Of a stretch of 64,000 nucleotides of DNA, positions 37,804-46,808 are shown one piece after another. The stretch lies in contig JAIEMV010000013.1 in NCBI GenBank assembly GCA_019751875.1, forward strand, positions 1-64,000, written 5' to 3'. Source of the DNA: Hyphomicrobium sp. Lineage in GTDB: Bacteria > Pseudomonadota > Alphaproteobacteria > Rhizobiales > Hyphomicrobiaceae. The notes beneath the pieces are model-generated. The model was not told where the DNA came from, made no database searches, and saw only the letters and a list, made by a program, of their open reading frames with translations. Numbering within the stretch: the first letter of the stretch is position 1; each line of letters begins with the position of its first letter. The position numbers and the translations under genes are program-made.

Positions 37804-38058
37804 TCAAGCAGCGGTATCGAGGTGTGTATCGACGAGGCAGCCCTTGGGATCTGTCTCGTGTTCGCCTAGGCGGGCATCAAAGACAAAGAGGGTCGAACAG
37901 TAGGGGCACAGGATCTGGCCATCCGAGCCCATGTCGAGAAAGACGTGCGGATGATCGAACGGCGGGCGGGCGCCCATGCAGTTCAGTTCCTTCACGCCAA
38001 CGAAGATTTTTTCCGCGCCCTGGTCGTTCGCGAGGTGGGGAACGAAGTGTGCGGCCAT
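37804..38058 (-). CDS. Zinc-finger CHCC domain protein (NDUFS6-like)
   Basis: An 84-residue protein with the zf-CHCC signature: C27, H38, C51 and C54 within ELNCMGARPPFDHPHVFLDM and ILCPYCSTLFVFD. Bacterial members are homologous to complex I accessory subunit NDUFS6. It is 18 bp upstream of the flavin monooxygenase on the same strand, so they may be one operon. Confidence 0.9.
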   Translation of the reverse strand: MAAHFVPHLANDQGAEKIFVGVKELNCMGARPPFDHPHVFLDMGSDGQILCPYCSTLFVFDARLGEHETDPKGCLVDTHLDTAA

Positions 38059-38207
38059 GGCAGTCTCTCGGCTCGTTGATAGGGAGGCGTGGAAGTGGTG
38101 GCGGCACCATAGCGGCTAGCCTGCTGTAATGATAGGGGATGACCCAGGGCAGGCCGCCGCATCGGACCGGCGGACCCGACAGCCTTCGACAGCAGGAGTG
38201 CCGCAGT

Positions 38208-38990
38208 TTGCCGACGTTTCAATCCGATGGCGTGACGCTGGCCTATCTCGACCAGAACGACGGTGTGTCGCGCCCGCTCCCGGTCCTGCTGATCCACGGG
38301 TTCGCTTCCAGCATCGAGATGAACTGGGTGGCGACGTCATGGGTGCGGGATCTGGCGGGTGCCGGCTATCGGGTCGTGGCCATCGACAACCGCGGACATG
38401 GCCGGAGCGAGAAACTCTATGTGCCCGAGGCGTACAGCCGAGAGATCATGGCAGAGGATGCACGGCGGCTCCTCGATCATCTGGGGATCGGGACGGCGCA
38501 TGTGATCGGCTATTCGATGGGCGCGCGTATTGCTGCGACGCTGGTTCTGGCGCATCCGGAGCGGATTGGACGGCTTGTGCTCGGCGGGCTTGGCCACAAC
38601 ATGGTGCGCGCCATGGCTGGTACGGGGCCGATTGCGCAGGCGCTGCTGGCGCCGTCAATCGATGACGTCGTTAATCCTACCGCGCGGACGTTTCGCGCGT
38701 TTGCCGATCAAACGAGAAGCGATCTCAAGGCGCTGGCGGTCTGCGTGCGTCAGATCCGAGATCCGGTGCCGCGTGAGGAGATTGGTCGGATTTCAGTGCC
38801 GACACTCGTCGCCGTTGGAACGAACGATGTCATCGCAGGTCCGGCACACATTCTGGCCGACCTCATTCCAGGATCAGAATCGTTCGAAATCGCCGGGCGC
38901 GATCACATGAAGGCCGTGGGAGATCGCAGTTTCAAGACGGCGGTGTTGAATTTTCTGGAAAGGGATGCCGGTGGAGCGGCGCGCAATTGA
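38208..38990 (+). CDS. Alpha/beta hydrolase (TTG start)
   Basis: A 260-residue alpha/beta hydrolase with nucleophile elbow GYSMGA near residue 104, oxyanion HGFASS near 29, and likely acid/base residues in GTNDVIAGP and GRDHMKAVGD. The substrate is unknown. AGGAG at 38194-38198 is ideally placed for TTG 38208 (LPTFQSDGVTLAY), whereas the upstream ATG at 38139 has no such site and encodes a non-conserved leader. Confidence 0.85.
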   Translation: MPTFQSDGVTLAYLDQNDGVSRPLPVLLIHGFASSIEMNWVATSWVRDLAGAGYRVVAIDNRGHGRSEKLYVPEAYSREIMAEDARRLLDHLGIGTAHVIGYSMGARIAATLVLAHPERIGRLVLGGLGHNMVRAMAGTGPIAQALLAPSIDDVVNPTARTFRAFADQTRSDLKALAVCVRQIRDPVPREEIGRISVPTLVAVGTNDVIAGPAHILADLIPGSESFEIAGRDHMKAVGDRSFKTAVLNFLERDAGGAARN

Positions 38991-39632
38991 GTGTCGTCGG
39001 GCCGCTTCAGACCTGAAAAGGCGAGGCCGGCTGTGCGAGAGGAAGCCGGCCCAGGGAGACTGGATTTAGGCCCCGGCTCCAGCGAGAGAGGGCCTCGCCG
39101 TCATCGTTCGGGGGGAATCTCGCAATGTCGAGACGGCGGAGAGAGCCAGGGCCTATACGCACCAACGCAACGCTTACACATTCAACGCACTACCATTCGA
39201 GGTGGGCGGATCCGGCTCATGGGACGGGGGGTAGAGCCTAGCTTTCGCTCCTCTTACGCGACACTACACAACGATAGCGTGCAGACCGTCGTCTCGTTAC
39301 GCTTCACACTCAACCATCGATACGCAACAGGATGGCCGAAAACCGGGACTTTTGCCTGCTGTCGGAGCGTGTCTTGCCTTCGACAAGGAGAACGTACGCC
39401 TCGTTTCGTCCTCTGTCCGTGACAATTGTACGTTGTCCCCCTAAATTTTGTGGATAACTTAAACGGACCTCTTGAGACATCAGCGCTGCTTTGGAAGCCG
39501 CGATTCGATCCGGAAGCAGCCCAAATCCCGACGCTGCATCGGCTCATGTCTGCCTGATCTGGCTGGCAAATTCGCTCAGTTCCGATCGACCGTTCACGGC
39601 TCGTTAGCCATCGGGGCGTAGTGTCCCATTCC
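38991..39632. other. 640-bp gene-free region with a long hairpin and a DnaA box
   Basis: Open frames here are arginine/serine-rich shadows. The region holds (i) an inverted repeat GGCGAGGCC (39019-39027) / GGCCTCGCC (39091-39099) enclosing a smaller GCCGGC hairpin and, on the minus strand, followed by TTTTC; (ii) a GGCTC...GAGCC hairpin near 39213-39237; and (iii) a GACAA-N7-TTGTC dyad at 39421-39437 just before a perfect DnaA box. A small RNA is possible but not identified. Confidence 0.5.
39449..39457 (-). promoter_or_regulatory. Perfect DnaA box
   Basis: TGTGGATAA, the complement of the consensus TTATCCACA, in a locally AT-rich stretch. It is single and 8.6 kb from dnaA. Confidence 0.5.
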
Positions 39633-40304
39633 ATGTCGTTGCGTGGCGTCCTGTTCACCCTGGTTGTTACCGTTCTGCTCATCCTTGCCGGATGCAGCAC
39701 GGGCGGTCCTGATTTCGTTGCCAGGCATGAACCATGGCGGGAAACGGAAGAGAGCGCTTGTCTCGCTGCCGGAGCCGTGAGGCAATCGGCCTTCGTACAA
39801 ACGCGGTCGTCGCTGGGTGGTCCGAGTTATTGCGGTGCCGCACGACCCTTCGAAATGTCAGCAGCTGATGAGGGTCGCGTTTCGCTGCGCCCGCCGGCAT
39901 TGCTGCGCTGTCCCATGGTCCCCCAAGTCGAGCGCTGGGTCTCACATGTCGTGAAGCCGACGGCGGAGTATTACTTCGGTGTCCCCGTCGTTGAGATGAA
40001 GGTGGCGGCGTCGTATGGATGCCGACCTCGCAACAATCAGTCCGGCGGCAAGCTCTCCGAACATGGTTATGCGAACGCGTTGGATATCTCGTCGTTCACG
40101 CTGGCTGATGGCCGTGTCGTAACAGTGAAGAGCGGATGGTGGGGCGAAGAGCGGGAGCGGTTGTTTTTGCGCGCGGTGCATGAGGGCGCGTGCGGTGAAT
40201 TTACGACCGTGCTCGGACCCAACTCAGACAAGTTCCACGCTGACCATTTTCACGTGGATCTCGCGCGCCATGGACGGGATGGACGGCAGCGGTACTGCAA
40301 GTGA
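39621..40304 (+). CDS. Extensin-like C-terminal domain lipoprotein
   Basis: A 227-residue envelope protein with a lipoprotein signal (LLILAGC, cysteine at about 25) and the extensin-like C domain found widely in alphaproteobacteria. Recognisable blocks are LRCPMVPQVERWV, SYGCRPRNNQSGGKLSEHGYANALDISSF-type and KFHADHFHVDLARHG. The His/Asp pattern resembles M15-type D-Ala-D-Ala carboxypeptidases, so a peptidoglycan role is inferred. The start is GTG 39621 or ATG 39633; the latter gives a shorter signal peptide. Confidence 0.82.
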   Translation: MSHSMSLRGVLFTLVVTVLLILAGCSTGGPDFVARHEPWRETEESACLAAGAVRQSAFVQTRSSLGGPSYCGAARPFEMSAADEGRVSLRPPALLRCPMVPQVERWVSHVVKPTAEYYFGVPVVEMKVAASYGCRPRNNQSGGKLSEHGYANALDISSFTLADGRVVTVKSGWWGEERERLFLRAVHEGACGEFTTVLGPNSDKFHADHFHVDLARHGRDGRQRYCK

Positions 40305-40310
40305 GCCGGC

Positions 40311-42677
40311 TCAATTGGTGACGGGCTTCTGCACGGGGTTATCCCAAATGCGGACGAGCCCGTCGTCGCCTGCGGAGGCGATGTGCTGACCGTCGGGCGA
40401 GAAGGCAAGTGCTGCGATATCACCGGCGTGACTGGGTAGCGTACGCGGTGTGCGGCTCTTCTTGAAATCCCAGACACGGATTTTGCCGTCGGCGCCGCCG
40501 GAAGCGAGCACGTCTCCCGATGGTGCGAAGGCCAGCGCGCTGGCGCGCCCGTCGTGGCCCGAAAGAGAGCGCGTCAGGCGATTGGAGCGCGTGGACCAGA
40601 TGCGGACTTTGCCATCGAGGCTGGCGGAGGCGATGTCCTTGCCGCCGCCTGCCAGTGCGACGGCGGTTATGTAATCGCGGTGACCCCGATAGGTGCGGAC
40701 GCGATCCAGCGTTTCGAGATTCCAGATCTTCAGGGTTTTGTCGGCGCTGCCGGAAGCGAGGATAGGCTTGGAGCCCGACCTACCGAAGGCGAGGGATTGT
40801 ACGGCGCTGTCGTGTGCATCGAGTACGCCGAATGGGCTACTCGTGGTCGCTGCGTCCCAGACGGCGATCTTCCAGTCATGTCCGGCGGCGGCAAAGCGCT
40901 GGGCGCTGCCGAGGAAGGCAATGGACCAAATTTCAGCGTCATTACGTTTGTAGGTTGCGATTTTTTCCGCCGTCTCCCAATCCCACAGCACGAGGTTGCC
41001 ATTGGCGTGGCCCGTGAGGAGGCGGTTGCCGGTGACCGCCATTGCCGTGGCCAATCCGTCATCCATCTCGATCGTGCGTTTGAGCGTGGCGGATGCAGCG
41101 GTCCAGACTTTGACGGTGGCATCTTTCGATGCGGTGATGAGAAACGCGCCATCGTCAGAATAGAAGAGTGCGGTGACGGGACCGCCGTGACCGGTGAGTT
41201 TCGCAACTGGCGCGGCGATGCGAACGGGCTGCGGGTTAATGGAGCCGGTCGTGGTGTTGGAGGGGATCGTTGCGCTCCGCGTCTGCATTTGCGGCAGGCG
41301 GTCTTGCAGCGCGACGGCACCGCTTGCAACGCCAATACCGATCAACAGCTTGAACAGCACGGGTGTCCACGCCCAGCCTGAAGACGCAATACGCTTCGGC
41401 TTGGGAGTGCGATAGACTTTTGGCGGTTGAACCTTTGCGGCAGGTTTTGCAGCCTGTTTTGGTGCTGATTTCGCTTCCGGTGCGGATTTGCGTTGCAGAA
41501 CACGCGGCACCTTCGGCGGTACAGAGTCGTCTTCGAGTTTGCGCGTGGCGGCAGCGCGAGCCTCCGGCTTTTTCGCCGGAACATCGGGAGCCGCGGAAGG
41601 GGGCGCGGTTTTCGATTTGGGTGGCGATGCGGGTGCCTCGCCCGACGCGCTCTTCTTGTCCTTCAGGTTCTCGACGAAATCGAGCAGCGCGCCTTGAGGC
41701 CCGGGCGCGTCGGGAAGGGGTGTTGCGACGGGCTTTGCCTTGGCGACGGCGGGTTTGTCGTCGGAGTTGAGGGTGCGCTGGAGCCAGGAGGCGGGTTTGG
41801 GATCCGGGGCCAGAAGATCGCCGCGCCAGGCGGCAATCGTCTGCGGACGATCTTCAATGCGAAGGGCCAGCGCTTTGTCGATCGCTTTCAAGAAACCCGC
41901 GCGATAGGCGCCGATCGCGGCTTCGCGTGCGGGCACGAAATCATCCTTGACCATGCGCGAGGGCGCATCGGGGGGACGCTTGCCGGTGATCGCATGATAG
42001 AGCGTGGCGCCGAGGGCGTAGATGTCGGTCCAGGGTCCCTGGCGTTTGCCTGTTTCGGCATACTGCTCGTAGGGGCTGTAGCCAGGTTTGACGAGGGCCG
42101 AGACGGTCTTTGAGTGAGCTGCGATCTCGCCGCGTGCGGAGCCGAAGTCGATGAGGACCGGCGCGCCATCCTTGCGGATCATGATGTTGTCGGGCGCGAT
42201 GTCGCGATGCAGGAAGTCTGCTTTATGGATCTCCTCTAGCGCGAGCAGGAGAGGGCCGATGATCTTATCGAGTTCCTTCTGGCGCGGGGCGCGGCCGAGG
42301 CTTTTCAGCCAGCCTTTCAGGTTCTGGCCCTCTTCGAAGTGGAGGACCATGTAGGCGGTCTGGTTGGCGCGGAAATAACGATATACCCGCACAATATTGG
42401 GGTGATTGAAGCGCGCGAGCGTCTGGGCTTCGTCGATAAAACGGTCGAGCCCCCACGTGTAATCACCGGCGCAATTCTCCGAGCGTGGCACGGCTTCCAA
42501 GGCGGCGCCGCGCACAGCGAAGTCGGCGGGGAAATACTCCTTGATGGTGACAGCGCGGCCGAGCGCCAGTTCATCGGCAAGATATGTGATGCCGAACCCG
42601 CCCGCGCCAAGGACGCGCGTAATGCGAAAATCGCCAACGAGCTCAGTTCCGCTCTTGAGGGCTATAAGGTGGGTCAT
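40311..42677 (-). CDS. Ser/Thr protein kinase with C-terminal WD40 propeller
   Basis: A 788-residue eukaryotic-like kinase. The kinase domain (about residues 10-285) has the Gly loop GAGGFG (24-29), catalytic-fold Lys46, HRD at 158-160 with IAPDN, and DFG at 177-179. A Pro/Ala/Lys-rich linker (about 300-430) leads to one transmembrane helix (438-456) and seven WD40 blades (492-788), enough for one complete propeller, predicted periplasmic. The start at ATG 42677 (MTHLIALKSGTEL) is chosen by homology; the frame extends 49 codons further. It is divergent from genes for an FHA protein and a PP2C phosphatase, forming a phospho-signalling set. Confidence 0.9.
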   Translation of the reverse strand: MTHLIALKSGTELVGDFRITRVLGAGGFGITYLADELALGRAVTIKEYFPADFAVRGAALEAVPRSENCAGDYTWGLDRFIDEAQTLARFNHPNIVRVYRYFRANQTAYMVLHFEEGQNLKGWLKSLGRAPRQKELDKIIGPLLLALEEIHKADFLHRDIAPDNIMIRKDGAPVLIDFGSARGEIAAHSKTVSALVKPGYSPYEQYAETGKRQGPWTDIYALGATLYHAITGKRPPDAPSRMVKDDFVPAREAAIGAYRAGFLKAIDKALALRIEDRPQTIAAWRGDLLAPDPKPASWLQRTLNSDDKPAVAKAKPVATPLPDAPGPQGALLDFVENLKDKKSASGEAPASPPKSKTAPPSAAPDVPAKKPEARAAATRKLEDDSVPPKVPRVLQRKSAPEAKSAPKQAAKPAAKVQPPKVYRTPKPKRIASSGWAWTPVLFKLLIGIGVASGAVALQDRLPQMQTRSATIPSNTTTGSINPQPVRIAAPVAKLTGHGGPVTALFYSDDGAFLITASKDATVKVWTAASATLKRTIEMDDGLATAMAVTGNRLLTGHANGNLVLWDWETAEKIATYKRNDAEIWSIAFLGSAQRFAAAGHDWKIAVWDAATTSSPFGVLDAHDSAVQSLAFGRSGSKPILASGSADKTLKIWNLETLDRVRTYRGHRDYITAVALAGGGKDIASASLDGKVRIWSTRSNRLTRSLSGHDGRASALAFAPSGDVLASGGADGKIRVWDFKKSRTPRTLPSHAGDIAALAFSPDGQHIASAGDDGLVRIWDNPVQKPVTN

Positions 42678-43018
42678 GAGCGGTGCAACGCGGTCCCAGT
42701 GAGCGTCCTGAGGGAGGGTTCGCCACGCGCGCGTCGCCAACATCTGCGACTCGCCGAACATCGAGTGGCGGCAGCTATGGAGCAGGAATGTGGCAACCCT
42801 TCGGGCAATGCTGCAAAGGTGCATTTTTCATGGGAGCGACGAGATCGTGCCACGAAGCTGCCGCACGACGCACGGAGAACGGACATTCACCGGTCGAATT
42901 GCTCGCACGCAATCAAACGTGTCGGTCAGTCCGAGCGGCACTCCGGTTGAGCGAGGCAAAGTATTGATTGGGCCTCGCTCGCAGAAAACTTTCCCATCGT
43001 CCAATCGAGGAGCCCCCC

Positions 43019-43777
43019 ATGTCGAGCGCTGCCGCCGGACCGCAAGCCCGTAATTCCATCCTCGGTTCTTTGAAGGATGTCTTGGCCGCTGCCGGACGTG
43101 ACAATACCGTTCCAGGCGCTGCGATCGCGCCCTTGGCCGCTTCTGTTCCGCCGCTGCCGGATATGGCAGCACAGGTAGCGGAAGCTCTTGCCGCCGCAAA
43201 CGAACCCATGGCGCCTGCCGTGAGCCCCTCGGCCGCCGATGCCGCGCGTGAAGTGAAAGGTGCGCCGAAGCCACTCGATCATGCACTGGCGGAGGCCGAT
43301 CGTCCGCCGACGACGCGCGTATTTCGTTCTCCTTCGCGAGAAGCGTCCATGCCGGATGCGTCGGCGCGAACGTCGTTGGTGCGGGGCAAGCAGCAGGTCA
43401 AGCGCGGCGGTTTCGAGGCCGACCCGGTCGTGGGCTGGCTGGTCGTGGTCGGTGGGCCGGGGATTGGCCAGTACCGGCCCATTTTCGAGGGTAACAATAC
43501 CGTGGGCCGTTCGGCACAGAATCGGATCGCCATTGATTTTGGAGATGATGCGATCTCTGGCGAAGAGCAGGCCTATATCCGGTACGACAGCTCGGACCGC
43601 TCCTTCCTGTTCGTGCCCAATCTTGCTAAGATGAATGTGGTGTCGCTCAACGACAAGCGGCCGACGGCCGCGGTAGAGCTGCAGGCGATGGACGTGATCA
43701 CGATGGGGCGCACGCAACTCGTGTTCGTGCCATTCTGCGGGGCAGATTTCGATTGGTCAGCATTGGCCGACGGCTAA
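43019..43777 (+). CDS. FHA-domain protein
   Basis: A 252-residue protein with an Ala/Pro-rich N-terminal half (likely disordered) and an FHA domain (about 140-240) that in general binds phosphothreonine. The NNTVGRSAQNRI strand carries the conserved GR, but the usual SxxH is altered (ISGEEQA), so phosphopeptide binding may differ. GAGGAG lies 6 nt before ATG 43019. It precedes the PP2C phosphatase by 55 bp and is divergent from the Ser/Thr kinase; it is the likely adaptor of that set. Confidence 0.85.
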   Translation: MSSAAAGPQARNSILGSLKDVLAAAGRDNTVPGAAIAPLAASVPPLPDMAAQVAEALAAANEPMAPAVSPSAADAAREVKGAPKPLDHALAEADRPPTTRVFRSPSREASMPDASARTSLVRGKQQVKRGGFEADPVVGWLVVVGGPGIGQYRPIFEGNNTVGRSAQNRIAIDFGDDAISGEEQAYIRYDSSDRSFLFVPNLAKMNVVSLNDKRPTAAVELQAMDVITMGRTQLVFVPFCGADFDWSALADG

Positions 43778-43832
43778 ACTGAGGCTTTTACACTTCTGAG
43801 GATCCGGTTGAGAGGGTCCGGTTTTCTGGCGG

Positions 43833-44639
43833 ATGATCTTGTTCGACCGTGCAAGTTGCTCCACGCAGGGAGCGCGCAGCTATCAGGAAGACAGCGCCAT
43901 GCTCTGGCCGGGCGATGACATCGCGTCGTCCGGTGCCGGCAGTGGCGCGGCGCGTGAACTGGTCGCGATTTTGGCCGATGGCATGGGGGGGCATGCGGGC
44001 GGAGCGCTGGCAAGTCGTACCGTATGTGAGACGTTCGTCGATGCGTTCGCGGGGACTCACGAGACAGATACGACCACGCGTCTGATCTCGGCCCTATCGG
44101 CGGCAAACGACGCGATTGCGGAAAAGGTGAGTGAAAACCCTGCGCTTTCCGGGATGGGGTCGACACTGGTTGGCGTCGTTTTCTCCAAGGACGGCGCGCA
44201 GTGGGTGTCTGTGGGCGATAGTCCGCTGATGCTTTACCGGCGGGGGGAGATCGCGCTTCTCAATGAGGATCATTCGCTCGCGCCGGAGCTCGACCGGATG
44301 GCGGAGGCGGGTCACATCAGCGTGGAGGAAGCCCGGCGGGACCCACGGCGGCATATGCTGCGTTCGGCGGTGACGGGTGACGAAATCGACCTCGTGGATA
44401 TCTCAAGAAAGCCGCTCGCGGTGGAGCCCGGTGATTATGTGATCCTGGCAAGCGATGGTTTGCAGACGCTTGAGCAGAGCGAGGTGGAGCGCATTGTTTC
44501 AGCGTATGCGGCAGACGGCGCCAAAGCCGTGGCGCAGGCGCTGATCCGAGCGGTGGAGGCGGTTCGAGATCCGCATCAGGACAATGCAACCGTGGTCGCC
44601 GTGCGTGTCGTTCCGGCCTCTGGCGGGACGGTTTCCTGA
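43833..44639 (+). CDS. PP2C-family Ser/Thr phosphatase
   Basis: A 268-residue metal-dependent phosphatase (PPM type). Metal and fold motifs are QEDSAM near residue 18, LADGMGGHAGG near 48, GMGSTLVGVV near 105, VGDSPLMLYR near 126, ASDGLQTLEQ near 208 and DNATVVAVRV near 250. It would reverse phosphorylation by the neighbouring kinase. No type VI secretion genes accompany it. Confidence 0.92.
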   Translation: MILFDRASCSTQGARSYQEDSAMLWPGDDIASSGAGSGAARELVAILADGMGGHAGGALASRTVCETFVDAFAGTHETDTTTRLISALSAANDAIAEKVSENPALSGMGSTLVGVVFSKDGAQWVSVGDSPLMLYRRGEIALLNEDHSLAPELDRMAEAGHISVEEARRDPRRHMLRSAVTGDEIDLVDISRKPLAVEPGDYVILASDGLQTLEQSEVERIVSAYAADGAKAVAQALIRAVEAVRDPHQDNATVVAVRVVPASGGTVS

Positions 44640-44719
44640 TTTGGTTTGATTTCGATCACAGCGCGGGCGGCGCGGCTGCGCCGATAGAGTGTCCATAGCG
44701 AACTGCATGGGGGCTCATC

Positions 44720-44983
44720 ATGGACGATCATTTTTGGCCGAGTGTCTACCCAGGTCTCATTGTAGGTGCTCTCATTGGACTGGCGGATGGATCGATCTGG
44801 TCCACACTGCTGGGGGCGCTCGGCGGACTTGGCGGCGCGTTCGTGGCTTTTTACGCGGTGACCATGCTGGCTATCGAGCCGGGTCTCATGCCGCTGATCG
44901 CGATTATCGTGGGGGCAGTCGTGGGCGCGAAGCTTTGCACCTTGCTCGTGGGGAAATTTACGGGACGTCCGGCTGCCGGTTAG
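44720..44983 (+). CDS. Small glycine-rich integral membrane protein
   Basis: An 87-residue protein of two or three transmembrane segments with glycine-zipper-like spacing (GLIVGALIGLADG, LLGALGGLGGAFVAF, IIVGAVVGAKLC). I do not recognise a family. It follows the phosphatase by 80 bp on the same strand and is convergent with the ion channel gene. Confidence 0.65.
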   Translation: MDDHFWPSVYPGLIVGALIGLADGSIWSTLLGALGGLGGAFVAFYAVTMLAIEPGLMPLIAIIVGAVVGAKLCTLLVGKFTGRPAAG

Positions 44984-44990
44984 TCTCCAG

Positions 44991-46175
44991 CTACCGTGAC
45001 ACCGTACTAGGGTCGGCAGCGCGGCGTCGGATATCGTCGGCGAAGCGCGGGTTGATCAGTTCGAGGCGATGAAAGTCCTCGGCATGCAGTTTCAGGAGCC
45101 GGCACTTCGTTGCGGTGATGCACGGCGCGCTGGGTGAGTCGCCGGTCAACATCGCCGTGGCGCCAAAGAAATCTCCTGACTCAAAGACGATCTCCGCCTC
45201 CGGGTGCTGCATGCGCACTTTTCCGGAGGCAACGAAGAACATGGCGCGGGCCGGCAGGCCGGCCTTCAGGATTTCGGATTTCGGTGGCACATGATGGGCG
45301 TGGAGGAGGGGCATCAACTCGCTGACTTCACGGGCGTCGAGTTCGGCCAGAAGTGGAATACGCGACATCAGCGACCAATTGACGACGAAGTCGCGGCGGC
45401 TCGTCTCCTGAGAAAACCCTGCTGAAATGATCGCGACGGGGAGCGCGAGAATGCACACTCCCGTCACCATGACAAAGCTGCCAAATATGCGCCCAAGCGG
45501 TGTGACCGGCACAATGTCGCCGTAGCCAACGGTGGTGAGCGTTGCCATCGCCCACCAGGCACTGGCCGGAATGCTGCCGAATTTGTCCGGCTGAGCATGG
45601 CTCTCGATGAGGTAGATTCCGGACGATGCAAAGAGCAGGGCGGTGGCAAGCAGCAAGCCGGCTCCGAGAAGCGAGCGGCGTTCGTTGGCGAGAACGCGCA
45701 TGAGCGTGTGCAAAGCGGGCGAATAGCGCGACAGCTTGAGAAAGCGGAGCAGGCGCAGGACACGCAAGATGCGCAAATCCATGCTGAAGAAAGCCTGCAC
45801 GTAGAACGGCAGGATTGCGAGCAGATCGATGATGAGGGCCGGTGTGGCTGCGAGTTTCAGGCGGGCCTTCCACGGCGGATCATGGCGGAGAAAGGGAACC
45901 TCGACGGCGGTCCACAGTCGCAGAAGATATTCCAAGGTGAAGACGGCGACGGAGAAGACATTGAAAGCTTCAAACGCGGAACCGTACGCGGCCCCGTAGG
46001 CCGGCACCGTCTCCAAGACGAATGCCGCCACGTTCAGCAGGATGAGCGTGAGGATCGACGCATCGAAGATGCGGCTGAAGATCCGGTCGCCGCGACCGAC
46101 CTCGATTGTTTCATAGACGGCCCGGCGCAGCGGATGCGGCGGTCGGTGTCGGGTCGGTCTGTACAGCCGTTGCAT
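44991..46175 (-). CDS. Voltage-gated-type K+ channel with cyclic-nucleotide-binding domain
   Basis: A 394-residue six-helix ion channel. It has an S4-like helix (RILRVLRLLRFLKLSRYS), the selectivity filter TLTTVGYGD, an S6, and a C-terminal cNMP-binding domain (about 285-385, FVASGKVRMQ, FESGDFFGATAMLTGDSPS). The architecture is like MlotiK1 from Mesorhizobium. I use ATG 46175, which has GGGGGAG just upstream; the longer frame to 46313 adds 46 Pro/Arg-rich residues. The phosphate-binding cassette is degenerate, so ligand binding is uncertain. Confidence 0.88.
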   Translation of the reverse strand: MQRLYRPTRHRPPHPLRRAVYETIEVGRGDRIFSRIFDASILTLILLNVAAFVLETVPAYGAAYGSAFEAFNVFSVAVFTLEYLLRLWTAVEVPFLRHDPPWKARLKLAATPALIIDLLAILPFYVQAFFSMDLRILRVLRLLRFLKLSRYSPALHTLMRVLANERRSLLGAGLLLATALLFASSGIYLIESHAQPDKFGSIPASAWWAMATLTTVGYGDIVPVTPLGRIFGSFVMVTGVCILALPVAIISAGFSQETSRRDFVVNWSLMSRIPLLAELDAREVSELMPLLHAHHVPPKSEILKAGLPARAMFFVASGKVRMQHPEAEIVFESGDFFGATAMLTGDSPSAPCITATKCRLLKLHAEDFHRLELINPRFADDIRRRAADPSTVSR

Positions 46176-46474
46176 CTCTCCCCCGCAGGCCACTCCCGGA
46201 ACGGGCCAGGTGGCATGGCTGACGGGCTTGGCGTAATCGAGGCGAGAGGGGGGGGGCGGGGCGCGGGTTGCCACAGCAGCTGGCGCGATGGGCGTTGACC
46301 GTTGATGGTCCAAAAGCTATAGACCGCGCCAAGCAACGCCCGGACCTTCGGTTCCGGGCGCAACCTCATTTGAACACCAGTGTCACCAGGCCGGTCTATC
46401 GGCTCGGCCGCCCCAGACCAGGGGCAAGGCCGGGGCAACCCGCCGGGGCAGGAAAAAACAAGGAATTCAAGACT

Positions 46475-46738
46475 ATGGCCAACACGTCCTCGGCAAAGAA
46501 AGCCGCCCGTCAGATGATCACCCGCACCGCGCGCAACAAAGCGCGTCGCACGCGGCTGAAGTCGAGCGTCCGCGGCGTCGAGGAAGCGATTGCCTCAGGC
46601 GACAAGAGCAAGGCCGCCGCTGCGCTCAAGGCCGTTGAGCCGATCCTCGTGCGAACTGCTCAGAAGGGCATCGTTCACAAGAAGACCGCCAGCCGCAAAG
46701 TCTCTCGCTTGGCTGCACGCGTGAAGAGCATGGCGTAA
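46475..46738 (+). CDS. rpsT: 30S ribosomal protein S20
   Basis: An 87-residue basic protein, [25 protein letters not shown], with the standard S20 pattern and the [15 protein letters not shown] tail. AGGAA precedes ATG 46475. It is placed before dnaA, as in many alphaproteobacteria, but here about 1.3 kb and a rhodanese gene intervene. Confidence 0.97.
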   Translation: MANTSSAKKAARQMITRTARNKARRTRLKSSVRGVEEAIASGDKSKAAAALKAVEPILVRTAQKGIVHKKTASRKVSRLAARVKSMA

Positions 46739-46783
46739 TCGCCCGCGGGAATAGGCGCGCCCACAGCTATGAGAACTGAAGAA

Positions 46784-46808
46784 CCGGGCCGACGCGCCCG
46801 GTTTTTTT
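46784..46808 (+). terminator. rpsT terminator
   Basis: ACCGGGC-CGACGC-GCCCGGT stem followed by seven T residues, about 45 bp after rpsT. Confidence 0.92.

Noticed and set aside
39013-39100. 6S RNA, tmRNA or SRP RNA
   Set aside because: The hairpin lacks the SRP GGAAG/tetraloop core, a tmRNA tag or tRNA-like end, and I could not match 6S features; it is kept only as an unidentified structure.
38991-39422. Reading frame of 143 codons after the alpha/beta hydrolase
   Set aside because: It has Arg/Ser/Gly-rich composition, no homology and no Shine-Dalgarno; it runs through the inverted-repeat structure.
39254-39700. Minus-strand reading frame of 148 codons
   Set aside because: It overlaps the start of the extensin-like lipoprotein gene and has shadow-like composition.
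40311-44639. Fragment of a type VI secretion locus
   Set aside because: Kinase, FHA and phosphatase are present, but no tss/hcp/vgrG genes lie anywhere in the window.
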